A DNA stretch of 64,000 nt from assembly GCA_034008185.1 (NCBI GenBank), contig CM067109.1:56468301-56532300 (forward strand), read 5' to 3'. Position 1 is the stretch's first letter; every line of letters starts with the position of its first letter. Origin of the DNA: Gorsachius magnificus. Lineage: Eukaryota > Chordata > Aves > Pelecaniformes > Ardeidae. A program made the translations under genes and the position numbers. Positions 11,828 through 25,827 of this stretch are shown one piece after another. A model generated the notes under the pieces. It did no database searches. It worked only from the letters and a program-made list of their open reading frames with translations, and was not told where the DNA came from.

Positions 11828-12616
11828 TCATAGAAACATAGAATCATTTAGATTTGAAAAGACCTCCAGGATCATGAAGTCCAACCATTAACCTAACACT
11901 ACCAAGTTCATCACTAAACCATGCCCCTAAGCCCCACATCTACAAGCCTTTTAAATACCTCCAAGGGTGGTCACACACAACCACTTCCATGGGCAGCCCA
12001 TTCCAATGCCTGATAACCCTTTCAGTGAAGAAATTTTTCCTAATATCCAATCTAAACCTCCCCTGGAGCAACTTGAGGCCATTTCTTCTTGTCCTATCAC
12101 TTGTTACTTAGGGGAAGAGACTGACACCCACTTCACTACAACCTCCTTTCAGGTAGTTGTGGAGGGTGATAAGGTCTCCCCTCAGCCTCCTGTTCTCCAG
12201 GCTAAACAACCCCAGTTCCCACAGCCTCTCCTCATAAGACTTGTGTTCCAGACCCTCACCAGCTTTGTTGCCCTTCTCTGTCCATGCTCCTGCACCTCAA
12301 TGTCCTTCTTGTAGTGAAGGGCCCACAACTGAACAAAATATTCAAGGTTTGGCCTCACCAGTGCTGAGTACAGGGGAAGGATGACTTCCCTGGTTCTGCT
12401 GGCCACACTATTCCTGATGCAAGCCAGGATGCTGTTAGCCTTCTTGGCCACCTGGACACACTGCTGGCTCATATTCAGCTGGCTGTCAACCAATACCCCC
12501 AGGTCCTTTCCTATTGAGCACTCTTCCAGACACTCTTCCCTGAGCCTGTAGCATTGCATGGGGTTGTTATGACCCAAGTGCAGGGACCCAGCGCTTAGCC
12601 TTGTTAAATCTCATTT
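11828..12616 (-). mobile_element. CR1 LINE fragment, 5'-truncated
   Basis: The 3' tail at the low side (CATAGAAACATAGAATCATT) runs into the CR1 3' region and then decayed reverse-transcriptase C-terminal code on the minus strand ([40 protein letters not shown] and [16 protein letters not shown]). It is truncated near the FN(K)AK segment around 12,600. Same orientation as VPS13A. Confidence 0.92.
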
Positions 12617-14364
12617 CTTCTTGTATCTGGAAAAACAGATGTTAGTAGAGTCTTCAATTGTGAGATGCAGATATGCACAACTCAGAGAAGTAATTGAAAA
12701 TGGGTGAAATGTCACTATTTTGCACTTGAGTGGACAAAAGGACAAGAATCCTCACTCCATGTGGTATCATATATGACAGAACTAAATTCTCTTAGTGAAG
12801 GTAACCAAATGGTTTATTCACCAAAGCCAGATTTCCCATCAATCTTCAGAAAGTAGTCACAGTGGTTTGAGTTTGTAGAGAATTCTCATCTGCATGTTCC
12901 ACATGCATGTTTAGTATGAAGTGCCTTGCACGGAGTACTAAAGTAAGGAGAGACATGTGCGCTGCCTGTGTGCCCATTCTTCTTGAGTGCCTTTGGCTCT
13001 GGACTGCACAGATGACAGTAGTTGGTTTTTAGTTTGGTTTTGTTTTCCCCTGTTACTGCTACTTTCAAAGCCCAGTCTTGGACAATTATTCAGTAGCACA
13101 CAGTATCTTACAGAAATCTAAGTATTATGGCAACAAAGAAACATTCACCATTGAATGTTGTTTCCAAGGCTCCATTTTTCATCTCACTCTTCATATATTA
13201 ACAACCTTTCTCAAACTCCAACCTACAGAATTTGACCATACTGAATATACCCATGTCTACGAGTGATAGATACACCAAGTCTTTCAGACTCTTGCAACTG
13301 TGAAAGTGTCTCATCTGTAACACTTTCACATTCTAAGAAGACAAGGAGAAAAAACTGTGAAACTTGACTTCACGGCACCAAATCATGAGAAATAAAACCT
13401 TCCAGATTGAAGTGGACAGCCTTCTTGTACTAAAATACAAGAAAGTTCAGGGTGCAAAACCTAGAAGGTCCTCTTCTGAAGAGTCTTCAGTTTTTGCAGC
13501 CCAAGAACAATTCTTCTACTAACTCAAAATGCAAAGAACAAAGTTCATGTGCGGAGCTCTGAAAAAGGTTTTCACGTCCGTTTTGGTTCAGAAGTGATGT
13601 GATGGCAACAAGATTCAGAAAAATTTCAGCTACAAGGATGAAAGCATGGGAATATATCTGCCACCACTAAAGCAGCAAATCCACTCAAATTAACTGAATT
13701 TAATACCAGCCATGAGAGTCTGTCAAGCTCTGCAGTAGATTGAAGATTGAGCAGACAGGTTTAACCATAGGTTTTAACATGGATGCTGCATATAATGTAA
13801 ATACACTCCCACTGACTCAACACACTATCCCCACCCCATCTTGTACGTCACAACTAATGTACAGGTAATACTGAGGACATCAAAGTAACTTAAAATATTT
13901 TAAATGTAGTAGTTGAATTCTATAATTAAATTCAAGTATAGGGAATGTTATAAAGTACAGGATAATAATTTTATATGTGCACATTTTATTTATGTAAAAA
14001 TAAAATCCCATCACTTATCCTTGAAGAGAGTTTGCCTGGGATTAGCTGCACAAAGCAACAGAGACTAGGGCAGCTTTTGGCTGGGGATGCCATTAGTGTA
14101 TGAAGAGTGAAAGAGCAGGTCAGAACTATCTAAAATTTTAACATCACCACTAAAGAGATGGCAGAAACTACATGTTGAAGGGAAACAATCTTCACTCTAT
14201 ATATACTTGCAATATTTATGCATGTCTAGTTGTATGCATTTACAGTTACTGAATATAATGCTAACACAACCCACAGAAAACACCACCAAAACTGCAGCAA
14301 CAGCCATCAGGAATAGGGCAGAATAATTTGTGTAAAGATGGAAAGATGATTATTAAGTAATCTT

Positions 14365-14384
14365 AAAAAAAAAAAAAAAAAAAA
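14365..14384 (+). repeat. Poly(A) tract, 20 bases
   Basis: A simple A run in intron 23, not next to any recognised retroelement. Confidence 0.9.
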
Positions 14385-15423
14385 TGACCATTATTTTTTA
14401 GAATCAAGTACACAAAAGAGCAAATAACAGATAATTAGAAATATTTACAAATGATAGAAAAATGGATAGCCCAATTTTGTCTTTGACCTTGAGAGTTCAC
14501 CTCTGTTTAAGTAATAGGACTGCTTTAAAGATACATAAAATATCGCCAGATCATGCAGGCTAAAGCGATGTTAAAAATTAACAGTTCGGAGTTCATTTCC
14601 TAGTTTTGTGAAAAACAGCTCATATCAAAAGGTAAAGCATACTTTTCAGGAATAATAACAAGAAAGTGGCAGTCCTCTGTCCCGAAGAAAGCATAAAACA
14701 GTAGCCTGAGCCCTTTTCACTAAGGAAAGGGGGTGGGGAAGTAGGGAGAGAACTCACTCCACACTCCTAAATCTTAGAAATGCAAGGCAGAACTAACACC
14801 CACTCACCTACGTTGTGTAACTGCACAAAGAAAAGCTGGGAAGAGCAATGAAGTCAGCTGAAATGGAGCTGCCACTTTTGCCAGGCAGCCACTATTTAGC
14901 CAACGTTAGCCACAGATAGTGGATATTTTTTGTTTTGTTTTTGAAAGCTAAACTTCTGTCTGACTAAGATCCACATAATATTTCAACTTTAAATACGCCA
15001 AGGTTTCAACCTTTTCTTCATTGAAGAACAAAACAGGTGAACCCAAACTCTGCAGCGCTCTGGTATGTGTGTAAATTTGAAGGTACAATTAAACCAATCC
15101 TCAATAAAAAGGGAGTTTACTTGTTAATCAAGATTAATATGAACTACAAAGTAATTCTCAGAGAAGTTTGGGGTTTTTGGGGTTTTTTTTTGTTTTAAAT
15201 TCAACCACTGGGCAACTATTTCATAATTATTGGCTAAAGATCACAATAAACTAAATAACAAGCAGAATTTCTATAGCTTTAGAGAACTAGCTAAGTTTTT
15301 CAAGAGGTACTAAGTAAATGCTTGTTCTTCACTTCCTTGTGCTCCTTTCAAAACTGCAAAGCTAATTAGCAAGAAGGTATTTTTCTGATAATTATTAATG
15401 AAATGTTTTTTTAAAAACCTTAC

Positions 15424-15562
15424 CTCAGTTATTTTTGGAGGAGAACTGGTAGCAGGAGCACTTTCTGGCTTAGGAATGCTATCAATTAGCTCCAAGATAC
15501 TTGTCAGCTTCTGGTCTGATATTTGGATGGAAAGTAAAGGCAGTTGTCCAGACAGTTTGAAC
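15424..15562 (-). CDS. VPS13A: VPS13A exon 23, residues 768-814
   Basis: A 139-base exon encoding FKLSGQLPLLSIQISDQKLT, SILELIDSIPKPESAPATSS and PPKITE. FK(I)GLPL.S(L)ISD.KL..I.ELI(D)SIPKPE is the family pattern; it then enters the low-complexity linker that carries the FFAT motif. The acceptor is AAAACAG and the donor is GAG|GTAAGG. Confidence 0.95.
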
Positions 15563-18500
15563 CTGTTTTGTAAACAATCAAAGTTATCTTAAAACTATTT
15601 CATGCAAACTTTACATTAATTTTCTTCTGAAAAAAACTACAAGCCTTCCTGGTCAGAAAATCACTCATCTAACACATATATATTTAAATATGCAATGGTA
15701 ACTTCCAATGCACACAGAGGTACTTAACCAGCAAATACCTAGTCATTAACGTAATTTCTATTTCCATTTGATTCAATGTCTTGTGGATCAGGACTGCAAA
15801 TAATACTAATAATCACTTCTGATTGGGCTACATAAAGCTTATGTTCCTCACAATCAGAAATTGTTGCCACTTGTTTGTATAATTAACTACTTGTAATAAA
15901 TCACATAACTGAGCCTTTACAGAGTATTTTACAGAAGAAGGGGGGGAGGGGAGGTGCATAAGAATGTTTACAGACCAAAACTTGAAGCAAAGTATATAAA
16001 ATACTTCCTAGAAGTTACGTATATTTAAGCAGACTCTAGCAGTAGTCTAGATATTTAACAAAGGAATAAATGGCATAGATATAAAGGACATAAGAATAAA
16101 ATAACAGTCTTTAAAAATGAAAGCAGTAACACATATTTTAAGCCTCTTTGAACAGGCTTTGGCCAAAAAGAAGAATCACTTCAAATGCAGACACTGACTT
16201 TTCAAAGACCTAAAACCCATGCCTGTTTCTCACAAAAGCAAGCAGAACAGAAGTGAGCAGAAAACTAGCTCCAAGAACATTATTACGCTTTTATTACAAA
16301 ACCTAGTTAGATCAGATAAAGAGGTCTGTTGAATAAGTCAACAGCCTCCAATAGGCAGCAGCAGATGCTTAACACATGGGGTGTAAGGAACAGGACCAGC
16401 TACTTCCTCCCAGTTCTGCTGTGCTTAACTCACAGCTCAATCTTCAAAGGCAGATAAAATACAATACATTGTCCGCACATCTTCTCCAAACACTCCAGAA
16501 TTTGCAATCAATCTCAACTGACTTTGAGACTACATGAGTAACCGGAAAAGCAGCTCCTTGTACTTGTGTAAACCAAGCACAATGTTGTGCATGTTAAACC
16601 GTCACAGCAAGCACCTAGTTTTCTACAGTTAATTAATTTCTTCACATCCTTAAATTCTTAAGGAATTAATTCTCAACTACTTTTGACTTTTATTCTTAAT
16701 TCCAGTTCTGTCAGAGAGACATTTTAAACCTTTTTTTTATATTTTATTTTAACAGAGAGGGGCAGGGTAAAAGTGTAGCTGCCAGGTCTGAAAGGACTTG
16801 TCCATCTACTCCTTGAATGCTCCAGTAATCTATGACACTTAGCAATTCTCATTTCCATTGCACTTAAACCTAAATTCATGTATAATGTTAAAGACATTTT
16901 TGATGAATGTTTGTACAATGGACAGCCCATGCAGCTACATGGAAGGCACTTAGCACATACAAGGCAGATAATTGCAAATAATCCCAGGCTCACTATACTG
17001 CTCTTTTAACAAAAGCTTTTAAGGTTCAGAAAACATCTGGAAGTGGAATACAATTATTCCCAATTCATAGAGACTGAGGCATGGAAGAGTTAAGTACTTC
17101 AATTGATGAGGAAATCTGTGTAGAAACTTCTCCAAGTTCAGACTGGTTATATTTAGAGAGAAGGAAATGTTAAGGATGCCATTCTCAAAGCTGCAAATAA
17201 GTACACGCCTTCAAAATTTCCGCCCCCCCCCCCAAATACTGGCTTCATATGCCTTCAAAACCAGACGACAGACTCCCAGGCACCTCCTTCAGAAAACGGG
17301 GGAACCATATCACAGGATAAAACAAACAAAAAAACCCCTCAACTCACACAGGCTAGGAAACTACAGAGCCATATTAGTGCTTCCAAACGTGAAGTGACAG
17401 AAACTATGAGGAGCATCGCATCCTATTCTCACAAATGAAAGAAAGGCACATATTCAGATTCAACAACAGCTAGGGATTAGGAAACACAAGCAGATGAAAA
17501 TACAGATTAACAGTAAAAGGCCCTTGATATAGTGGTCTTCAAGAAATGAAAATTACATAAATTAGTATTATCTTCGAGGCAGCAATATAGAAACATGCCT
17601 TCCTAAACAAAGCCAGCACAAAGTCCTGGTGAATTAATTATTGGGTTTGAAGAACAAAAATCACAAGGTATTCAACTGGATTTGATGGTCACCCAAGGAA
17701 GTACAAACATCAAAGAATCGAAAAAATACAGACACCCAATTAACTGCTTTTTAGATAACTTAAAGTAAAATAGGTGCCCTCCAAACTAAGGGAATTATTC
17801 ATAAAATTCTACTACAGAAAACAAAGCAATTTTGGTATTAGTTTTTGCTGTAGAACAAACATTTTTCCACTCATCTTTCTGAACAGAACTATGCTGTTCT
17901 ACAGCACAGTTCTGAACTTTAATGAAAAAAGCTCAGGAAAAATATAATGCTGGGTTTATACATACGCAAGTATACTTATAAAAATTGGAATATAAAGGAA
18001 TAGTACATGTGTGCTAAAAATACATTCATATATGTGTAACTGATGAGAGCAAGAATGATGCATTCATTCAACTATATTTACTCATTACTATATTCAACTA
18101 TAATTACTAAAATTTAAAGTTTAGGGGATTTTTACTAACACAAAAGCTATCAGTTAATTTTTATCTTTCATGTACAATGTCATCTAGAGATCACATGGGC
18201 CTAAATATTTGTATATAAACACTCCAGTGACCCTTCTTAAAAACAAAAAGAGATCATGCAGTGATAATGAGAGATTTAGCATTTGAAGCTACATTGATGC
18301 TGACAGCATTGATGGGTTTGAGGAGTCAAAGCTAGAGACCAACAGAAAATAGAACATACGTAGTTTTAACTGATTTGGAAGATATATAACCAAATGTAAA
18401 AGCGTATCATACAGTCCTAACTGGATATATACTATACGGATGTTCATGATTTTCAGACTTCAGAATTTTGAATAGGTCAAAGCAAGAAGGAAGAGCAGCA

Positions 18501-20111
18501 AGCCCTTAAAGAAAAGGTCAGATCACCACCACCAGGTAAAAAGCTGCTCTACCAGTCATTTCAAGACTGGTAGATGACTCTAGAGTATTACCATCTGCAG
18601 AATACATCCTGGAAGCATTTGGAGACTGAACCAGGTACAAAATTAACAAGCTCAGCTGTTGGTGGTGGTATCAACATGCTAGATTTGAAACGGTTACTTG
18701 CTCTTGGTGCAGGTTAAAGTATTAGTTATGATTGGTAACTCACTGAGGTATATGCTTATCTAGTACTAAACTGCTGTCTGCGGCATTCCTAACAGTTGTA
18801 GACAGTACAGGCACTCAGAAAGAAGCAGCAGTTAATCTCCAAGAAATATTGCTATCTCAATGAGAGCAAAATCTGACACTTTCTAGACACAGGTAGAAAC
18901 TATTTACTGTCAAGTAAGCATCTGTATGAGAATTCAAAATACAGAAATAATATCCATTAGGGAAAAATTTCCCAGAATCAGTCTAGACACAAGCTACCAA
19001 AAGGAGAAGCACAACTGGTAGCCGAGACTGTTAGACAGGTAGTACTGCAACAGGTGCATTAAGAGCAGACACTCCTTAATCCAGGTTACGCTACCATAAC
19101 TTGGAGTGGGTCAATTACAAACCTAAATTAAAACAATATTGTGTTATATGAACATGGAAATGAAATCTCACTTTTCCTCCCTGGACTTTCCGACATAGAA
19201 AGACAGATTCCTGTGAGTTGTATTTCCCTATCTCACCTTCTCCACCAAATAGAGAAAAAGTAAGGAGGGAAAGAATAAGATGTATTGTAAAGTCAAGCAT
19301 CAAAATTCAGAATGTGGTCTCCCGCTCTCCAGAAGGTGGCACCATTATACCATGCAATCATTGATCTGCATTCACAATACACAGCACTGGTAAGGTATGT
19401 TATTTTTAGGGCTTTTTTCTGACTAAGTGAATCCTAGATTCTGCATAATTTTTTTATTTCATAAACTGCCTCTTGATTTTGCTGATTATATTAAACAATT
19501 TTCTGCAATAGCCTAGGTCTATTTTTATGCCATTAATTTTCTTAAGTGCCTAGCTAAAATCTGAATTTCCAACAGTGTTAAAAATGAAATAAACATATGC
19601 TAGCTTGTTGTAGCATGAGATGACAATTCTTGTTAATGACTTAATAAACCAAATTACCTTGTAATGCATTAATGTACTAGTTTGAAAGTACTTCAAAACT
19701 GATGGGATTTTTTTTAGGTAGCAGTATCCTTATCAGACATTGCTAAAGATACGCTTTCCAAAATATGCCTAAAGTTGATCTTTGCCGCTTTGACTCGGTG
19801 ATCTTTAACATCAAAGTTCCATCATTAATAGTAGCATACATTTTATTCTGATTGAGTACAATTTCCATAACCAATAGGCTTTTGCTAAATAAGCCTAAGT
19901 GCAAACTCAAACACAATGCATTGAGAGCATCTTCTTCAACATCTGGCAACTTCCTGGGTTTATACTCTATTTTTCTCAATAAATGTATTTTACTTCCAAC
20001 ATTCACACAATGTAAAATAGAACAAATGTAGTTAGATCCTTGATTTTTTCTTTTTTTTCCCTAAAAGAAGTAATTTACCATAAAATTTCAAAATAGGAAA
20101 AAACCACATAC
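15563..20111 (-). other. VPS13A: VPS13A intron 22 (4.5 kb)
   Basis: AT-rich intron with no repeat I can name. It contains a CTCF-like motif at 19,329-19,342. Small open frames (for example 16,724-16,993 and 17,167-17,397) show no family likeness. Confidence 0.8.
19329..19342 (+). promoter_or_regulatory. Candidate CTCF core motif in intron 22
   Basis: CCAGAAGGTGGCAC fits the CTCF core CCASNAGRKGGCR at all 13 positions. A motif of this length occurs by chance at a low rate in a window this size, so binding is only a possibility. Confidence 0.35.
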
Positions 20112-20229
20112 TTGGGCATTCTTGCATCTGTAACAACCAGAGCCCTGCTAAATTCCACTTCTACATTCAAGGGCTGCAAGATATGTTGAGATGAACATTT
20201 CAGCTTCCGAGCCTCTTGCCAGTTCTCAT
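20112..20229 (-). CDS. VPS13A: VPS13A exon 22, residues 729-768
   Basis: A 118-base exon encoding DENWQEARKLKCSSQHILQP and then LNVEVEFSRALVVTDARMP. NW.EARKL..S.QHIL.P(M/L) and the closing D.RMPK are conserved. The acceptor is TTTCTAG and the donor is CCAA|GTATGT. The lysine codon is completed in exon 23. Confidence 0.95.
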
Positions 20230-20991
20230 CTAGAAAGGCAAAGAAAACCTACGCTTTAAACTGAGAGTTTCTTTCTCATTACCCATATCACAGAATTAAA
20301 CTGTTAGTATATATTGCTAAAAATTCAGGTGATCTGATCTCTTTTACGGCTCTATGAATACATGTATATTATACAAGACCCTAACTTCAGACATACAGAA
20401 CTACTTTATTTCTACTGTTCACATCTAAACAGCTGCCTCATCCATGACACAGACTTCTAAGAGTCCAATTCTTAACATGCATGGTACTGGCAGTTTAGGC
20501 TCTGGATCCCTCTCCAGAACCAGAAAGTTAAGAATTAAATGCTTAAGACTTCTCTGGTTCTGAATCTTTCAATACTGTTAGCTCCCAAACTACTAGTAAA
20601 AGGGATTAAAAAAGGGATTCTGATCCTTTCTTCACCCTCACAAAGTAATAAAACCTATAATTAGTGGATTCTGCTTTAAATTTGGAGAGAAGCAAGGAAA
20701 AGGTACTGAAGGAAAATACTGTAAATAAATTACACACTTATATTTATGATGCCACAAATCAAATGAGACATCTTCAAAAATAAGGGATTTAATGTAAATT
20801 TATTTAGTAAAACCTAAGGTTGGAATCTAAGGCCTAAAAGTTTCTTTTGGAAATTCATAACGTGTTCAACGGGAGCTTAAGGAATTGCATTCCAAAGATT
20901 CTCCACTGCTGCAGTTAAAAATATAAAAAGCATATCAAGCACTAAAATATTTTTACTCATACAGAGAAAGATTACTTTCATGAATACTTAC
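20230..20991 (-). other. VPS13A: VPS13A intron 21
   Basis: A 762-bp AT-rich intron with nothing recognised. Confidence 0.8.
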
Positions 20992-21124
20992 CATGTTTGC
21001 TGTACAGTAACTGTATACTGCTCAGCTGGATATCAAAACTGTCATAAGCTCTTGACATTATATCTTCAATACTGCTTTGTCCTACTTTGAGTTCTGATAA
21101 ATCAGATCGACTTTTGCTTTTCAT
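20992..21124 (-). CDS. VPS13A: VPS13A exon 21, residues 685-729
   Basis: A 133-base exon encoding MKSKSRSDLSELKVGQSSIE, DIMSRAYDSFDIQLSSIQLL and YSKH. SKSRS.L, I(M).RAYDSFDIQL.S(V/I)QLLYS match VPS13A. The acceptor is TTTTTAAG and the donor is CATG|GTAAGT. Confidence 0.95.
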
Positions 21125-22978
21125 CTTAAAAAGTCACAAAAAAGTATAAATCAACTTAAAAATATTCAAAGCACTAACTCAACAAATACTTGAGCCTAGA
21201 ACAACAAAAGATTAAATTTAAAGTCCTCATTATAAGGGCACAGAGACTTACAAATATCACAGCAGAAGAGATAACTAAAATTAGTAGCCTGTATCAAAAC
21301 AAAAAAGATGGCGAGCATTAAACTCCATTTCTTCTTCAAGAAAAGAAACAAAATAAAAATGAATTTAAATCTATGAAGTTTTATGCCATGTATTTTGTAT
21401 AGAATAACCTCCTTTAATAAGTGACTCATACTTCGAAGTATAAAGTCTCAAAGCCTTTGTAATCAGTAGAGTAACTGTTCTGGGTTTTTTGTATGTAAAA
21501 ACATTACTGCATTAATCACCTCAGAAACATGAAAACTGTTTTTGACTCCTGTTGAATTTAATTGTGGCATTACCTTGTTACATATTAGTCAAACAGAGTA
21601 AAAGGAAAAAGGGAGTTTGGACTGTTCATCATCAATGTTCAATGTCTTTCCTTCAGTATCAGTCAATACCCATTTGACTCAGCTTTGGGATGCCCATTCT
21701 TTTTTGGTATTTCACATTTTTATGTGCCTTCTGTGCTATTCATCTCTGATTAAATGTGGCTGTCCTCATCCTTAGATGTCTAATAATTTGTGATCCATAT
21801 CTGTTTTTGTCAGACCCAGATAACATTCAAAATAAGGTTCATAACTGTGAAACAGGTTTAAATACTAGTGTCTAAGACAGCATTTCTTTTCCAGTGCTAC
21901 TGACGTATGACTACTTTTATATTAAAATAATTTGCACATTGAAAATTCAGACTTACCAAATTAATATTGCCTGTGCAGTCTTAATTAAGTCCACTTATGT
22001 ATCTGCATTGAGATACAGTTTTAATTTTATATGCCATTTTCCCCCTTGGGGCTTAACCTTATAGAGTATGTAACTGAGGGAAGGAGACTATTTGTTCTGT
22101 ATTAAACATACTCATTCAATGAATGACCTGCATCTCCCTTAAGCATATGTCACTCAAAGTGAATACAGAATTATTAATCATATTCTGAGAGGCATCTAAC
22201 TTTTCTCTTTTACCCAATTCCTTCATCTTGCTTTCTAATTTCTACTAAAGGACAGGAACCAATCCAAGAGTCACATTCAATATGAAAATTAATCATCCAT
22301 TTCAGAAAAAAAATCTCACGGACACATTTATTGGAGTCTGATTTTGAAACTTATTCTTCTATGTATTATTCTGAGAGTAATTTTCTATCAGTGGAGTAGA
22401 AGAGGTCAGCTAGAACACCTGGGATTAGGGTTAGGGATGGAACACCCCTCCTGTGAGGAAAGGCTGAGAGAGCAGGGGTTGTTCAGCCTGGAGAAGAGAA
22501 GGCTCCAGGGAGACCTTACTGCAGCCCTTCAATTTATAAAGGGGGCTTCTTAGAAAGATGGAGAGAGACTTTTTTGCAGGGCCTGTTGTGATATGACAAA
22601 GGGTAATGGCTTTAAACTAAAAGAGGGTAGATTTAGACTAGACATAAAGAAGAAATTTTTTGCCATGAGGGTGATGAGATACTGGAACAGGTCGCCCAGA
22701 GAGGTGGCAGATGCCCCACCCCTGGAAACATTCAAGGCCAGGCTGGACAGGTCTCTGAGCAACCTGATCTAGTTGAAGATGTCCCTGCTCAGTGCAGGGG
22801 GTTTGGACTAGATGACCTTTAAAGGTCCTTTCCAACCCAAACCATTCTACCATTCTAACTGAAACCCACATGCTCAGAGAGACGGTCAAATACAATGCAA
22901 TACAAACTAAGAAACTGGAAATCACGTAAAAGCTGAACTGTCATTTTCAGTAAGTTACTTAATTAGGTAAATACATAC
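21125..22978 (-). other. VPS13A: VPS13A intron 20
   Basis: A 1.9-kb intron containing an antisense CR1 fragment (22,436-22,858). The rest is unrecognised AT-rich sequence. Confidence 0.82.
22436..22858 (+). mobile_element. CR1 LINE 3' fragment, antisense to VPS13A
   Basis: The plus strand reads the CR1 3' region in order: GAGGAAAGGCTGAGAGAGCA, TTCAGCCTGGAGAAGAGAAG, then ACATTCAAGGCCAGGCTGGA and GACTAGATGACCTTTAAAGG, ending ACCATTCTACCATTCTAA. It carries only the end of ORF2 and the 3' UTR. It is the only CR1 in the window on the plus strand. Confidence 0.93.
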
Positions 22979-23115
22979 CTTAAGACTACCAAGATCCAGA
23001 AGCAGTAAATTTGATGTACGGTCATAGAATCCTTTTTGTGGAACAATGATGTATGAAGCCATGAGGTTAATTTTGAGGTCAAGAACTTTCTGGGTTTCAA
23101 TAACATACAACAAAC
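22979..23115 (-). CDS. VPS13A: VPS13A exon 20, residues 639-684
   Basis: A 137-base exon encoding LLYVIETQKVLDLKINLMAS, YIIVPQKGFYDRTSNLLLLD and LGSLK. The IET.KVLDL.INL.ASYI(I)VPQ.G block is highly conserved in the RBG groove of VPS13. The acceptor is TTTTCAG and the donor is AAG|GTATGT. Confidence 0.96.
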
Positions 23116-25827
23116 CTGAAAAATAATGTAATTAGTAAATATAAATGAAGTAATCCATACAGAAGCTATGGAATTAAAAGAAGCTGTAAGTATAAACTCA
23201 AGTCTAACTTTAAATGAGCTGTGAATGCTAGGTAAGTTTAATTGCAGGTACAGATGCTCTTCAGATTTCTTCTGAATCAATAATTATAGTCAGTCTTTAA
23301 AGAAGCACCAAGTAGATGGAATGATAATAGGAAACAATGCTAATGGACAAGTAGAGACAGCAACATGACACATGCAAATGCAAAAAAGTTTCATATTGAG
23401 CAGATAAGAAATGAGAACAGGAATGTGTACGGCAACTTGGTAATTGTTGAGTTAACCCATTGTGCTCTGCTGATTCAGAAATTTAATTGTTCTAGAAGTT
23501 CTTATCAGTAGTATTCAACCGCACTGGCCAAACAGCTAGTGTTGTTACTACTGAGATACTGAAGTTTACGCTGATTCTGCTGACAAGCATCTCCATCTCA
23601 AGATGCTGAAGACCAGCAAATATAAGGTCTTACAAAAATTCTGTTTAAAAATCATGCATTTAGTTGGGAAATTCAGACTGTCAGAACATTAGAGAACAAA
23701 TTCTGGTTTTTTGCTCATCTGAAGATGAATGGTCTTGCTTCAAGTTAGCACTGAAAACCGCCTTAGGATGCAGCCACAACCCATTAAATATTTACCAGGT
23801 TCAATAAGCTGATAATCACAGAAGTAGAGAAAATAAATTATGAAGATGACAACATGACATTGCAGCACACCTGCATTGGTAAGAAAGCAATTAAAACTAT
23901 TCCAACATTATCAAAGGTTGTCCTGCCACAGGACAGCTAGATTAATCAATGAAGAACTGGTTGGCCACACCATTTCAGGATTTGCAAGATAAAATAACTT
24001 GGATTAATAAAAAGATTAAGATTTTTTCAATTTTCAATGCCTAACTGTATTTGAGTGATACAGAAAGTTCAGGAAAATAATTTCTTTTTTCCTTCATTTG
24101 GGAAGAGAGCATAGTTGAATACATAAATTGAACTCAGGGAAACTAAGCTTTTGTAATATGGTGCTGAAAATCGTAAAGTATTTTGGCATAGTGAGTTCCT
24201 TCACTTCTGCAGTTCACAGTTCCCCAATATTTTCCAGTTATCTTCTACTGCTTAACAGAAAAGTGTTAAGAATTCTTTCTTGAGAAAGTCTGAAAGTATT
24301 AATTATATTGATATGATTATTTTTTTTTATTCTACCTCTGAGACTTGCAGCCCCTGCAACAGAATATTTTGCAGATCAGACCTTCTTCCCCTGGTAATAT
24401 TGTAAGTCTCAGCCAAGATTTTACAAGCAATGCACAGAATATTTTTAGATATTGCCATCAGGCTTCTCACTTGTGAGTGGAACAAGCTTTTGGATTACTA
24501 CAGGCAACTCAGCATTCTTGTGAAGGTAGGAGTCACTGGATCTACCTCTAAAGTAATGCCATGCTTAAATTATAATAGCCGCATAGCATGATTTCATATT
24601 TCCACAAAAAAATGAAATGATCAGAACCAAAGTATTCGGTGATAATAAGCAAGAACCAAGCATATCGAACCTAAGCATCCTTTAAATTAACACAGGAATG
24701 AACTGTGAATGAATATAGTCAGTACTGTTGGAGAAGTTTCTGACAGAAGAGACAAGCAAGTTGATCCACCTAACTTTGACTGGTTAAACTGACATTAGTC
24801 CTTAATTAAACAGTTCAGTCAAAGAAGAACTAATGAATAGAAATATAATTGATGTCTGATTTCATTCCAGATACTAGCTTGATAAAAGTAATCAATTAAA
24901 GACACATTATGCTTGAACTTTCTGTAACTTTTTCTTTTTATAAGAGTATTCAAATTTTTTAAATGTACAATTTAAATATTAATAGGTTACAAATTTAAAT
25001 GAGGTGAAAAAAACATTCACTGATAATTTTTTTTTCCTTTTAAAAGGCATTTATATATAAAATCTTCCCTTAGAATCCTCTCCCATCAACAATCAGACAC
25101 AGGACACTGCACTGGCCACACCTCTCATCTAGAAAGCCTCAGATATCTTTATTGGAACAAGTTAATTCCACAAATCATAGTGTTAGTCTTAAAAGTGTTC
25201 ACCATTTTCACTCAAGCCAAATTATAAGATTTCTAGAGATAAATAGCTCAGATGAAATGGAAACTAGAGGAACGGCCTTAATGCCAAGTAACTGGAAGAC
25301 AGACAAATATAGTTTATATAATCCGATCTGAGTCAATCTACATCAAAATCAACATTCATCAAGGAACAAAGAAAGTGGAAAACACCTATAAAAAGGCAGA
25401 TAGTGTCCTGAAATGCAACAACTCTGGAAAGGATTTAGGAGTTTCATTAGAGGACCAATATCTCAATATCAGTTTTTAAAGAGTATGAAACAATTAAGGC
25501 CATTTAGATGCTCAGATGAATAAAACAGAAGTAAACTTTTTAACTCTGCATGGAGTACAACAGAATAAATGCTGAAATACTACCTCAGGGTGCGGAGCAT
25601 ATTTTACAAAGAAAGTTGAAAAAGATACAAACACAAATTTAACCAATACCTAGAACAAATGCTTTGTAGTAGGATTGAGGCATTCAGCTTATTTAGGTGT
25701 TGTGTTGTGTTAGAAAGCTATGACTTGGATCCATGCATCTCCATAAGGAAAGATATAATATTTTTATACTCCCAGACTCTAAAATTTGCCTGAGTGTGCA
25801 ATCAGAAGAGCATGCAGCAGCACTTGC
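23116..25827 (-). other. VPS13A: VPS13A intron 19, GC-AG type
   Basis: A 2.7-kb intron that begins GCAAGT and ends in a normal CAG acceptor. No repeat is recognised inside. GC-AG introns are a known minority class (about 1% of vertebrate introns) spliced by the major spliceosome. Confidence 0.9.

Larger units (their letters stand above)
11330..15423 (-). other. VPS13A: VPS13A intron 23 (4.1 kb)
   Basis: Holds a CR1 fragment (11,828-12,616) and two poly-A tracts (11,758-11,784 and 14,365-14,384). The remainder is AT-rich and unrecognised. Confidence 0.82.

Noticed and set aside
12182..12577. 131-codon minus-strand open frame as a host gene
   Set aside because: It is CR1 reverse-transcriptase code within the 11,828-12,616 element.
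22425..22436. Two TTAGGG telomere-like units
   Set aside because: Only two copies, at the edge of a CR1 fragment; not enough for an interstitial telomere.
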